From Progne subis subis (Eukaryota > Chordata > Aves > Passeriformes > Hirundinidae): a stretch of 64,000 nucleotides of DNA. A program made the translations under genes and the position numbers. The notes under the pieces are model-generated. The model did no database searches. It saw only the letters and a program-made list of their open reading frames with translations, and had not been told where the DNA came from. This document shows positions 48,906 through 61,630 of this stretch, in pieces (positions within the stretch are counted from its first letter, which is position 1; every line of letters begins with the position of its first letter). The stretch lies in the NCBI GenBank assembly GCA_022316685.1, contig JAKJHU010000039.1:3844001-3908000 (forward strand), read 5' to 3'.

Positions 48906-51491
48906 ATGAGAGATAACAGTTGTGATCCAGCAGAAAGGCAGACTCAGGCTATTTTCATTCTCAACTCCTTGGAGCTAGCTGTTAGCATGATTGTTTCCAA
49001 GCAGGAAACAAAAAGTCTTCACAGAATAGCAGGTAGCAGAGAGGTATACTTGTATCTACTACCAGCTCTGCCAATTTTAGGACAGTTTGCCAGACAGATC
49101 TATGAAGAACAGGAAAAAAACATGAGGACTGAGACTGCTTTTGAACTCTGCTAAATCCAGACATATCAGACACAAAGCAGTACTCTGAAATAAAGAGTGT
49201 GTGAGAGAAATTTAAAAGTACTTTTTTTACTTTGCCTTGTAAAAGAGATGCATCATCAATGTTTTCTGGAGCCAGACTAAATAAGGCAATTTATTACAGG
49301 AGATGATGGAAAAAAGTTGCACTCTTATGGCAATTGAAGAGTCAAGGCTGGGCTGTGATGGGTTCTACCACTGATTTCCTGCAAAACTCAAAGTCACCCT
49401 CCTCTACCTTCCCCAGAGCAACCCTGATAACATGATAGTGGATGGGATTGTTTGCCAAGTTTGCTTCATCTTATGCTTCTTGCTCAAATCCCTCTGAAGA
49501 TAAACCTCTCCCATCTGGGCTAAATATTAGTCATGCACAGAAACAGAGACTTTGTTGAAGTGTGGTCAGCAAAATCAAAGTCTGCTGTAGTGAGAATTTA
49601 ATATAAGTATTTAAACTCCTGAAAGCTAAAATAGCTTCTTTGCAAAGCTTCTCAGCCAGGTGCTGAGTTTTAGGCAGCCTTAACATGGTGGTGAGCCAAG
49701 AAGCTGGGTGAAAGGCAGGGTCCAGGGCAGCTCGCTGCAACCACTCACAGCAGGATCCGATTGAAGGCATGATGTGATACACGGTGGGTCTGGCTCTGTA
49801 CCTATTGCAGGTTTGGTGGATCCCTGATCCTCCATTGCAAGACAGAGACAACCCTCAGGAAAAAAGGAAAAGTGTTGTTGAAAAGCCTGCCGATAACTCC
49901 TGAAGACAGCAGGCAGCTTTGAACAGGCACATAACAAACATGATCTACTTCAACAATAGCTGAGAACTATGAGACCCAGCTGTGGAGTACCGACACACCA
50001 TCATACAGCCAAGTGATACTTAGAGATACGACTTCAGCAAATCAGGCAATCCATTTACTGGCTATTTCTACTAATGCTGGGACTTGCACATAGAGGAGGG
50101 AAAAGACACAGCAAGTTGGATTTGTGCTGCTGCCAATGACTGTTATCACAGGAGGAGCATTGCTTAGATATTAGTCTGGGTCTTGAGATCTTGGTCATCC
50201 CAAAGCTGCAGGGTAACTTTGATCAGCAGCAGCTCCCAGGACCAGCCAGGCTGACAGCATCACTGTCTTTACAGGGAAAGGACTGACGAAATAGAAGTAT
50301 ATTTCATGCTTGACAAATGGTAACCACTAACAGTGATTGTCATCACTTTTTCCTCAATCCACACTTCCAAGTCTCAGGCTCACATTGCAATCTGGTTAAT
50401 GCTCACAAGGGAGAACCAGTCACACACACGCCTATGCATTTTTCTAGGAAAAGTCACACAGTTGTAACAGGAAAAATGAGACAGAACTGAAACAAGCCCT
50501 GGCCAAGCAGGGAGAATGGTGAAATTATGGGACAGTTTTCAGGCAGAAAGGACAGATCCCAGTTTCATGCTTCGCTCAAAACTAGGTTATGCAGAGCCTT
50601 GGAGAAAACACTGTAGGCAACAGTCTTGAAGGGAGTTCAGAGGACAAGCAAACAGAACAACAAAAATTCATCATATACACCCTTCATTTCAATTTCCTAA
50701 AGTTCCACAAAACCATGCATGAGGAAACCTGGTTTATGCAGTAAAGGCAATTCTGTCCATACCATATCTGTGCTTGCTCTCCTGGAAAGCCATCTGGAAG
50801 TAGCTGGTACTATGTTTTCCACTTGGCTTTCACGGCTGAAAGATTAGAAATACATATTTGTCATATATATTGGCATTCTTATTACCTCTGCAATTAATCT
50901 CACTCTGGCTAAGCAATTGCTTCCTGAAGCAACTGACTGTACCCAATTAAGGAATATGCTGTGTATATGAAATCACATGTTCTCTCAGGAAAGGGGATTT
51001 TAAACTAAAGTTTATACTAAGTGAGGTTGGAAGGAAATCTATCCTGGCTTTTATCTTAATGGTCTTTTGAATGTCACCTTTCCATTTAGATCCTCTTGTG
51101 ATAATCAGGGGCTTCCCACTGACACACAGAGGCTTTGGCAGCTCTTTTCATAATACCTGTCCCTTCAGGCAGCTCTCTAATTCAGGCAGTTTGAGTGTCT
51201 ATGCAAAGAAAAGCAGGGTTTATTAAAAAGAGCATACAAACTTCATCCACTCTGAGCCTCATACATTAACCCCTGGTGAAAAGGATTTCCAGTTCCTCTT
51301 CATGGAAGTGGAGGCTCATGAATACAGAAAACCCAGTGGATCAGTCTGTTACTTATACCACGTCCCCTGGTCTTCCTCTAGGACAATAGAAAGTCTCAAT
51401 TAGGAACAAAATGAAGCAGTAAAATATCAGAAAGTAAGATGATCAGACATCAAATATCTATGTGAGAATCATTAATGACACACAAGTAATT
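48906..51491. other. Unique sequence, no gene seen
   Basis: Open frames up to 106 codons, none recognised. A short block at 50888-50965 is rich in homeodomain-type ATTAA/CAATTG sites. Confidence 0.5.
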
Positions 51492-52758
51492 TCAGAGTCA
51501 CAGAATGGGTCAGGTCACAAGGGACCACAGTGGATCATTTGATCCAACTTTAATGTTCAAGGAGAGTCATCCTAGAGCACATGGTGCAGGATTGCATTCA
51601 GGTGGTTCTTAAATATCTCCAGTGAAGGAGATTCCACAGCTTCTCTGACAACTGGTACAGTGCACACTCACCCACAGAGTAAAGAAGGTTTTTTTTCCTT
51701 TTGTTCTGCTGGAACTTGCCATGCATCAGTTTCTGCCCATTGCCTCTTGCCATTGTTTTGGCACCCCATAGAGGAGACTGGCTCCATCCTCTTGGTACCC
51801 TCCCTTCAGACACTTAAACACACTGATGAGGTCCCCTCTCAGTTGTCTCTTCTTGCGGCTGAATAGGCCCAGCTCCCTCAAGTCTTTCCTCATAAGAGAG
51901 ATGTTTCAATCCCCTCTTCATCTTCATCTTCGTAGCCCATTGCTGGACCCACTCCAGGAGGTCCTGGTCCATCTTCTGCTGAGGAGACCAGAACTGGACA
52001 CAGCACTCCAGATTTGGCCTCATCTGAGTAGAGTAGAGGGGCAGGATCACCTCCCTTGACCTGCTGGCAGTGCTCTTCCTAATGCACCCCAGGATACCAT
52101 TGGCCTTCTTGGTCACAAGGACACAATGCTGGCTCATGGACATCTTGTTGTCCACCAGGGCTCCCAGGTCCTTCTCTACAGAGCTGCTTTCCAGGAGGAC
52201 TCCAGAATGAGGTACTCTTTCCCTTTCCAGGGACTAAGGTGAGGCTGAATGGCCAGTAGTTCCTTGGGTTCTCTTTCTTGCCATTTCTGAAGGCTGAGGT
52301 GACATTTACTTTCTTCCAGTCCTTCAGGCACCTCTCCTGATCGCCACAAAGATGATGGTGAGTGGCCTGGTATGGTATCTGCCAGCTCTCCTAGCACTCA
52401 TGGATGCATCCTGTCTGGGCCCATGGACTGGTGGATATCCTCTAGCCCAATCCTCTTCAGCCAAGGGAAAGTCTTCCAACATTCCTTTACCCTGGGCTCC
52501 CAGGTCAGGGTTTCCTGACGGCTGATGATCTTGTCAGTGAAGACCAAAGCAAAGAAGGCATTCAGTGCCTCTGTTATCAGGGCCCTCCACTGGCCAACAG
52601 GTCCATCTTCTCCTTCATTTTCCTTTTGTTATTGATCTATCTTTCCTGTTGTCCTTGACATCCATGGCAACAATTAATTCCAGATGGACTTTGGCCTTCT
52701 TTGTCTTATTTTTACTTATTCTGCCACCCTTTCTATATTCACTCCAAGTGGCCTAGCC
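51492..52758 (-). mobile_element. CR1 LINE, internally deleted
   Basis: The largest CR1 copy in the window. Its 3' end is at 51492 ('cagagtcacagaatggg' on the + strand). The left part (51492-52190) is the ORF2 C-terminus and 3' end. On the minus strand it still reads [18 protein letters not shown] and VILPLYSTQMRPNLECCVQF in one frame with breaks. The right part (52200-52758) is the start of the reverse transcriptase domain, with ELADTIPG and [15 protein letters not shown] remnants. The two meet near 52195-52203, so most of the reverse transcriptase, including the catalytic aspartate motif, is missing. Many stops and frameshifts are present. It is dead and cannot move by itself. Confidence 0.92.
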
Positions 52759-55700
52759 TATTTATTTTCATCTAGAAGGGTGCATCCATTATGGTTGCAT
52801 GGCAGTCCTATCTGACATAACCTTTCTGGACCTTTAAAAATTCTGCATTTAGCTGTTTCTTGAAGGTAATTTTCTTCCCGTTCCTCCTAAAAAGGCAAAA
52901 CAGCAGGTACTGCTGTTATTAATGTATCTATTTTAACCTGTCTGCTATAAGTCCATTAAAAATGCACCCTCACTGGTAGTAACAGATCTCTTCCTTCATC
53001 CTGTCTTAACACTCTTCACCTTCACCTCCTTCTATAACTTCTGAAAAATACAGCAATGTGTGTGCCAATAAGCAATGCAGGGCAGGCAGTAAATCTTTTT
53101 ACACTCCCTATCCAACTTTCTGCCACTACAAAAACAAGTTTCCAGGGGTGAGTGCTTACCCCAAAGAGGGCAACGAGGTAGAGGAAGAAGCACACATGTT
53201 ATTCATTCAAGCAATGATGTGGTCAGAATGGCTTTCCCCTCCTTCTCTTCACAGCTTCACCTGAGAGTGATTGCACTGATCATGGAGAGCTGTGAGCAAT
53301 TAATCTATCAGGGCAGCACTTTGAAGCACACAGCATTTGCAGGGCCTCTCATCCAGCATAAACTGATGTTGCAATGTGATGGTCTGGCCCAAAGCAAATG
53401 AAAAAGTAAGCATAGCTGCATGTTGAATGGAAAGATCAAGCTGAATTGCAATGTAATCCTTCTCTAATACTGATGTGGAAGTGCAGTCTCAACTTCACAG
53501 GGTACAGACAACCAAGAGCACAGAGTTGCTGATTAAACAAATAAACCAGCTTTGATGAGCAGAGAAATGCTGAACTCTTCCATCAGCAGTTCACTGAAGC
53601 AAGCTCTCAGCACACAAATAAACAGATGCCAGATGCCCCCTGGAGCAGCGCAATGATATCAAGAAAAATTCAGGTGATGGATGGATATCTAAAGCAGGAA
53701 AAAAAAATAATAATAAAAAATTTCCTTGCACAACTTTAGAGCAATAAAGAAAGTACTTCTGACACAAAAACTGGCTGGCAACACTGGAATGTTGCACTTC
53801 TGCCTGCTTCCTGCCCATTTTAATTCATCAGCAAGATTGTCATGAAGGTCAATGCATTTTAATAATGTCATCCAGAGACCAGTTTCCAAATTTCAGTAAT
53901 TGCTTTGTAAAATCTCAGAATAGGATTCCCATCCATTCACAAAACTGTCATTTTGTGGGAGAACCTTAAATTGAAAGATTCGATGATAAGTTTATGATAA
54001 AAATTCACTAGACACAATCTCCATCAGCTCTTTGCAAGGAGAGCAGAGCATTTCCTGCTATTCCTATACAAAAGAATGCATGGGGTGAAGCTGGCCCTGC
54101 AGCACAGCAACCCTGCACTGCTGCTTTCACCTGCTGCCCCTCAGCCCCTGGGTTGCCTCATCCTGGGCTGTGCCAGTGCAGCTGCAGCTCCAGCTCACCT
54201 CTGCAGCTCCAGTGGGTTGTCTGTGTGGAGTAATGAATATATTATGGGCTCCAGTCTTGCACTTCTCACTGCACCTTGTGGCATAAATTATGGCAGAATG
54301 ATACCACCCCTTCCTACCTAGTTGTGCCATGCCCTTTCTCAAAAGATTTATTGCCAAATGCTTTCCTTTTTTCTTGGTATTAACATGCTGTAAACATCAA
54401 TTTATCACAAACTGTCACCAGCATTTGATCCAGCCCTTGGCAGCAGTGTCTCTCTAAGAGACCTGCACTGAGTATCAGCCTGACAAGTTACTCTTTGGGG
54501 GTTTTGAAAGGATTTTTGTATGATTTGAGATATGGATCACACAGGTATGTGCGGTTACATCATTATGTCACCCACAAGTGGCATAATATTTCAGTCACCA
54601 GTGAGAAGAAGCACAATCTCAGCAAACCCAGGAATTTTATAGGTGGAGAGAAATCATCCCTTTCCAACCTCAGCTCTCAGGAGTGCAGCTGTGAAATGAC
54701 ACCTTCAGTATTTATCCACATGGAAGACATTAGCCCAGCTTTCCAAGTAAGCTGTCACCTTGGAGCAAGGGAAAGAAAAATCTGTCACATCCAGACTGAC
54801 AGACATACAGACTTACTCATTGGAGGTGTTCATACCTGACATGTCCACATGGACTCTGCTTTTCTTACTCATTGGCATTTTGTTTTAGTACAAAACATGA
54901 CAACAAGGATAAAAGACCATTTGAAAGACCCTGGACATTTGAATAGGTTTAAATCTTCCCATCAAATGAAACAAATGCATGCTTGCATAAGTCTCATTTA
55001 GACTCCAGTCTGAGGGAAGAGTCCTTATTCTTTTGATGAACAGCTTGCATTATGCTTACATCATGTTTGAGTTAGCCTTATGAAGCCTAATGACTTTGCC
55101 TATAAGGCATTATATATAGCTATTTAGTATAAATTGACAAAATGCTTATAAATTATTTACAAATCCTAATACAACTACATGTCCAAGCTCATGCAAATCT
55201 TTCTCAATTAGCAGAACAGTAAAAGCATCCTCATGCAAAAGAAGCACATTTTTTCCAAACTTTGTCTTGTGATATAAGCACTTTATGCAAAATGTATGTA
55301 CATAAGGGTACCTATGCAAATGTATATGCAGATGCAGCATTGCTGACCTCAGTTAGTTAACAGAGGTGCATACATCTGAAAATTGCACAGGAATGAACTG
55401 ACACCTTTCTGTGGTGTCATAATCCTTTCCTCCTAGTGTGTGTCTCGTGGGACTCCTAATGAAGCAAAGATCTAATGGGGAAAAAAAACCCCAAAACATC
55501 TCTAACAGTATCATTAAAAATGTGATGTTCAGTGCACAGACAACATGTAGAATCCAGTCCTGACAGCTGTTGAGCCGGGACTAACACCATGTGCCTTGCA
55601 AGACCAGCTGTGTTACCCAGCAGTCAAAAGCCCCATCTCTAAGAGAATGAGAGTTCAAAGATGGTCATGGGAACCATTCTCATCTCCTGCCTGCCAATTG

Positions 55701-56371
55701 CTGTCAGGATGCGGGTGAGTCCCTCAAACTGGATTGCAGAGAACTGTTGGGGAAGGCTCTGACTGATAACGTTGCTGATGTTGACATGCTTTCTGTTCAG
55801 CATTGAGCTCATGATGGGTGGAGGTTTGAACTACTGGTGCTCTGCTGCTCCAGAGAGAAGAGAAAGCTTTAACAATTTCATTAGGAAGTCCCTAGTTTTC
55901 CCTCCAGCATGTACAGCATTTGCTTTAGAGAGGATGTTTCCCTACCCTCAGAAAGCACGTTTGGTTTTCTAGGAGACCATCATTTTTCTAAGATAGGCAA
56001 AGAAAAGCAGGGAAATAGTTAACAAGCTCAGTCTACCAAAGTAGAATTGCATGGGGCAGGTGAGGGCTTGTTCATACTTCCACAGCACAGCTGGGAGCTT
56101 CTCAAAGAGAGAAATCACAAGACTGGTTTGTACTGAAAATGAAGGCAGCCTGAGCATGGAGGATGTCATGAGACTGAATACCCATCCTTCTATTCAGCTT
56201 AGTTAAAACTCATTCACAAGCCATCAAATAGAAAAGGGAAATATATATTACAGCACTACACTAAGGAAATATTGGTTATATTCCAGAAGTGCTAGAGGGT
56301 CATAGCAGCAAAGAACAGAGGGCTCAGCAAACACGTATTCAACTAAATTGTATCTGTGAGAAGGTAAAGAG
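52759..56371. other. Unique sequence, no gene seen
   Basis: About 3.6 kb with frames up to 114 codons, none recognised. It includes an A-rich repeat at 53699-53720 and a GC-rich patch at 54090-54215. Confidence 0.5.
53699..53720. repeat. A-rich (AAT)n simple repeat
   Basis: A tract with two or three AAT units inside. Confidence 0.88.
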
Positions 56372-57238
56372 GATGATGCCTGAGGGGCAGGATGCCGTCC
56401 AGAGGGACCTGGACTTGGCCCATGTCAACCTCCTAAGGTTCAATGAGGCTGAATAATAAGGTTAAGTGCAAAGTCCTGCACTCGGACTGGGGTTACCCTC
56501 AGTATCACAACAGGCTAGGGGCAAAGGGTTTGAGAGCAGCCCTGTGGAGGAGGACTTTGGGGTGCTGGTGGAAGAAAAGCCACATATAATAGACATGGAC
56601 AATAGTGCATCCAGTAGTACCAGGGCAGCTATCATCCTCCTGTACTCAGTGCTGGTGAGGCAGCATCTCAAATCCTGTGTTCAGTTCTGGGCCCCTCCCA
56701 ACAAGAAAGACATTGTAGGTGCTGCAGTGTGCTGAAGACTCCACCTGCAGTGCTGCATCCATCCAGCTCTGGGGTTCCCAGCACAGGAAGGACATGGACC
56801 TGTTGGAATAGTTTACAGAAGAGGGCCACAAAAGTGATCAAAGGGGTGAAGCACTTCTCCTGTGAAGAAAGCCTGGAGAAGACAAGGCTCTAGGGAGACC
56901 TCATTGTGTCCTTTCACTGCTTCAACAGAGCTTATGAAAAAGATGGGGACACACTTTATACTAAAGCCTGTACCAATAGGAAGGACTAATGGGTTTAAAC
57001 CAATGGAGGGTAGGTTTAGGATAGATGCAACAAAGAAGTTTTTTGACAATGAGGGTGGTAAGACACTGGAAGAGGTTGCCCAGAGACATGGTAGATGTCC
57101 TATCCCGGGAAATATTCAGTCAGGTTGGACAGGTCTCTGAGCAATCTGATCTAGTTGATGTTCCTGCTTATTGCAGGGGGCAGGACTAGATGACCTTTAA
57201 AGGTCTCTTCTAACCCAAACTATTCTGTAATTCTATGA
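56372..57238 (+). mobile_element. Composite CR1 LINE, 3' end intact
   Basis: A CR1 copy running from the ORF2 C-terminal region ('gccgtccagagggacctgga', 56394) to the full 3' end ('actagatgacctttaaagg' and 'ttctgtaattctatga' at 57238). It is unusual in that the same ORF2 segment occurs twice. One version is at 56641-56710 (reading like HLKSCVQFWAPPNKKDI). A second, different version is at 56736-56812 ('gactccacctgcagtgctg' then 'gcacaggaaggacatggac'). Either a second 5'-truncated CR1 inserted or recombined here, or the reverse transcriptase switched template. Frames are broken and no protein can be made. Confidence 0.9.
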
Positions 57239-60200
57239 CTGCTCTGCTTGTCTTCCACTCCTGACTACAGAGGAACCCTACAGAACTACAGATCACAGCT
57301 CACTGCTCATGCTGAGCTTTGAGCTTCACCGGGTAACCAGATAACCAGCTACTGTTACCCAGAAAAAACATGTGGGTGCACGTGTAGGGGAAGAAAGGTC
57401 CCTCTAATGTCACTGGGGAAGAGCCTACACTATTCAGTGAAGTTACAGGATTTTCTCTAGAAGGTTTGGGTTTTGAAAGCCTTCTGTAGCTGTTCCTTAC
57501 TTGGGGAGGGAGGGGGCATTCAGGGAGAAACAGCCTCCTGGTGAGCAGGTTTGTCTGCTCCCCATCAGTGCCCGGCGAGTGTCTACCCTGCTGCACCAGG
57601 ACTGCACATAGAAGCCCTGTGGGCAAATAGTTCTCACCCAGAACAGGCCACAGTAAGCAGGCCAGTTCATTCTGCAGGCACTTCATTTTGTGCAGAAGAG
57701 AGTTTGTTTGTTGTAGCTTGGGCAGTTAATTAAGAACTGAGAGCACTTTTCCTGGGGCAATGTGCTTGTTCCTTAGAAAGGGTGGTTGATATTATTTATG
57801 GCTTGCATTGATCTAACAGCTTGCTGCCAAGGAGAGAAGTCCTACTTTTTTCTCCCTGCATCGACACTAGCCCTGGCAGCCCTCTGAGCTGGCTCTGCTC
57901 CCTGAGCTGGCAGAAGCAATCTCCTTAAGACCCAGGGGAGCAGAAACTGGGAGCAAGAGGACCCCCTTGACTGGGAGCCATGGCAGAAGGAAGGGAAAAG
58001 AGAGCTGTTGGATCACATTGGCTCCAAGGTGCAAATTTCCTTTTGGTGCTAAACAGAGGTGAGATGAAACCTGCTTGAAACACTGATCTGGCTTCTTGGC
58101 CCACACAAATAACAATAAAGCTGCTTATGGCATTATTGTCCTTCAGGACACCTGCTTCATTCTCTTAGGCAGAATGGGCTGTCCAAAACTCTGTTTCATT
58201 CACTGCACAACATGAAGCGTGTTAGGCAAGAAACATGGGCCAAAGAGACACATAATAAAGTAATGAATCACCATCGTAACAAATAGACACCAACTGCCAA
58301 GGAGGAAAGCACAACTTTATTTCTGGAAGTGCTTGAATTCGGAGCATTTCCACTAGAAAATATATCCTTTTGCATGTAGCTCTTAGTGTAATTTTGGTTT
58401 TACTATGACAAACCGCCTCAAGCAGAATTATTTACCAAATCAAACCATTGCCCAGTTGTGCACAGGTTTATATGAAGATGCATCACCATGGTCCCCTCTG
58501 TCTGATAAACAGTTAGGTGCATTAGCTAATTGATCTTGTGCTGCCAGCACCTGCTGTAGCTCTGGTTAATGGGTATGAACATCTTCACATGTGCTAACCC
58601 AGCATCTTGGCACAGGTCTTGAGGCTTTAGACTTTAAACTGAAACACTTGTAGTGACCAGTATTATCATGTAAGTACTTTCGTGGATCACATTTCTGCTC
58701 CTGTTCCTATTTCCATTACTTAGAAAGTATGCATTTTGTACACACACAGCATCACAGAGTATCAAGGTTCACTGTTTTTTTCTGAATATTTGGTATTTTT
58801 CTTAAATCTCTTGCCTGTGAAGAATGGGAACATCTTAAATTCCGTCAAAACCAACAAAGTGTGGATTTTTCCAAACTTAGCTTAGTTTGGTTGTAAAGAA
58901 AAACTCATAGCTGGGGTGCAGCCTACAGGTGCACTAACAGAGGTACCACTCCCAGCGCCCTCTTTCTCTCTTCAGCCACTTGCCTCAGTCCCAAATAACA
59001 CAAGGCAGTTTTAACACCTCTGCACAAATCCAGGATTCAGAGGCAGGAGCTCTGCCAATGACAGGAAGTACAGATTCGTGCAGCCACATCGTGGCATGAC
59101 AGTGCAGGCAGAAAGTGGGTGTTCAGAGGCAATGAATGGCACCCAGCAAGGCACCTGTCCCACACCCTTGCCCTGAGGAATTATCCTTCTGGAAGGCCCC
59201 ACAGCCCCACCAGCCGGGCAGGACCTGCAGGCACCGGGTGTGGATGAGGCTGGGCACCAGACAGCTGCTACAAGCACCAGCAGGTTGTGCCCTGGGCAAT
59301 GCTCCAGGCAGATGCAGCAGGCTCAGAGGCACAGGGGTGCAGAGGGGCCTGGGGTGCACTAATGAACCTGTGCACGCCTTGGCTGGGGGTTCTGCTGCAG
59401 AGGCTGTGAGCAGCCTTCCAGCTTCATCCTATGCTGCTTTAAGCATGGCACTAAATAAAAAACCTGACAGGCATCACCTGTACTGTGGTGCAGCTCGTAT
59501 TTAGAAAAGCTGGATAACATGGAATTGTGGCTTTGCTTGTGATCCTGATTTCTTGATGCTGTGACTCGAGTCTAGGGGCAGCAGTCAGAGGCTCTCTGAG
59601 AGCATGCTGCCTGCACTGCCTGCTCCCAAAGTCTCTGCCTAGCTCCTTGGCTGCACTGGCTTCCAACCAGCAAGGACAATACACATCACTCGTTTTTAAC
59701 ACTGATGGAGCATTTATAGTTTAGGGCTTTTGTATTCTCTTCCACTAGCTTAATTAGCAATATAATTTCCTGTAGCTCTCCCTGTACTCGTGGGAATGGA
59801 GGAGAATGGCAATTACTGTGGAAAGCCAGGGGCAGTGGGGGGAGAGGAAGAAAAACAGAGAGACACGCACACAGAGCCATTTCTTTCCAAGTGGCATAAC
59901 AGGGCTCTGAGACCTGCTGCCAGTGGAGGGGACTGTCTGCAGGTGGGTTTATGAGGAAGTAATGACTCATTTCTACTTCAGGAAGGTTCCCATATTGCAT
60001 AGGAAGAAACCTCATACATATTGAAATAAACTAGCTTGAGTCTGCATTACCAGCACAGCCTGCAATAATTTCACATTTGAAGAAAAAGGATCTAAACAAT
60101 ACTTAAAGGAAATCTGAACATCTGTCAATGCCCAAAAATAATCATGTTACCAGTAAGTGTTCAAAGGCCATATTGTCTAAGGAGCTGTACAAACATAAAA

Positions 60201-60714
60201 AAACCAGATTTGTGCACTGAATGTAGCCTATGGCAAAGTACAACAAGGGAGGTGAAGGAAAAAATGAGAAGCAGGGATACAGAGAAGGAAGTCCAGAGCA
60301 GTGTGGCAGTGCTCCTGTGGCAAAAACAGTCTAAGCATCTCCCCTTTCCTTGGGCAGGTATATTTCACAGAAAACCCTTTTCCTTTCTCCAGCCCTGTCA
60401 CAGGCACCCTGACTTATGCTAGCACATGGCATAATTACATCACTCCAAAGGCTTTTCTCCTGACCCCTGTGAAGTGTGCAGGTTGCAAAGAGGCCTCCAC
60501 CTCAGAGCTGTGGCTCTGCTACTGTAGGGAAAGGGGCTACATCTACAGCTTGGATTTTCCTTGGCCATGGCAGTGTTCATGGAGCTGGGCTGCTTTTCAG
60601 GCTGGCTTCTAGCTCAGTGTTGACTGAGTTAATTCATAAATCCTGCCTCCCCCCAAAAATGAGAAAAATCTGAAGCCTCCATCCACATCAATATTAGAAA
60701 AATCTTATAGCACA
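57239..60714. other. Unique sequence, no gene seen
   Basis: About 3.5 kb with frames up to 128 codons, none recognised. A GC-rich patch lies at 59150-59360, and a homeodomain/E-box block at 58420-58600 is covered in the findings. Confidence 0.5.
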
Positions 60715-60716
60715 AC

Positions 60717-60757
<41 letters not shown>
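60715..60757. repeat. (TA)n(TG)n compound microsatellite
   Basis: About nine TA units followed by about twelve TG units, perfect within each part. It is likely to vary in length between individuals. Confidence 0.95.
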
Positions 60758-60959
60758 AATTGCCTCCTACTACACTTCTTTCTCATGAGGTGGATAAAAC
60801 TGTTTTCCTCTATGAGAAGGCATGAAAAGGGAGGTGGAAATAATTAAAATTAACCAAAAGTCACCATAGCAGCAGAGTTTTGACAGCAATCCTGCACCCC
60901 ATGACTTGTTGCTCAGCTTTAACCTCTGCATAGATACCTTCTCCCACAGCATCCTGGGT

Positions 60960-61630
60960 CCCTGCTACAGCAGCTGCCAGCTGAGTTAAAGTTGTGGCCC
61001 TGTCAATTTACATCAAGTCCACAGAGGATGCAGAGATGAACTCACAGCCCGTGGGGAAAGCACTCATGCCAGAGGGGGTGGAAGCCAGAGAGCGCTTTGA
61101 TCCAGTGGGAGACCTGAATAGGAAGAGAGAAAGAGAGCCCCTGCTTCTAGAGATAAAGAGAACCCTTGCTTCCCAACTAGAGCCCTAAAAAATGGCACCC
61201 TGGGCATGAGGAACCCATGACACAACAGCTCTGGAAAGGCTCTTGGCCTGCGGGAGGGACCCTACAGCATACCAAAGAAAAAACTCCTCTCCCCAAGCAA
61301 ACAGAAAAAAACCTCAACTAATGAACTGACCAAAACCCCCATGCCCTGTCAGTAGGAAAGAGGAAGGGGCTGGGAGGGAAAAAAAAATACAAGGTGTTTT
61401 AAAGGCTTAATTTACTTCACACTACATTCTCTGACTCTGTTAATAACAAATTAACTTTACACCTTTAAATTTGAACCTGTCTTGGCCTCAGAGTGTTTTT
61501 CTCCCAGTTCTTAACTCATTAACCCCTCATTAACTTTTTCTTTTTTCCCCCCCTCTCCTTAGCCCAACTAGAGCAGCAGAGAGCAAGTGAACAACTTTCA
61601 TGGGTGCCTGGGTTTGGCCAATTGCCTACA
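60960..61630 (+). mobile_element. ERVL-like solo LTR
   Basis: I recognise this as a passerine LTR from 'acatcaagtccacagaggat' (61011), 'ggaacccatgacacaacag' (61211), 'accaaaacccccatgccctg' (61330), the AT-rich 'gttaataacaaattaac' region (61439) and the end 'ctttcatgggtgcctgg' ... 'cctaca' at 61630. The polyadenylation signal appears decayed (AATAAC where AATAAA is expected, about 61442). The 3' end is fairly clear. The 5' end is not: similarity may begin as far left as about 60880, and no target-site duplication could be matched. No viral genes are attached. Frames inside it, such as 64 codons at 60994-61188, are not recognised proteins. Confidence 0.72.

Noticed and set aside
54388..54402. 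miR-30-like string 'tgtaaacatc'
   Set aside because: Only the seed region matches and no stem-loop partner is evident nearby.
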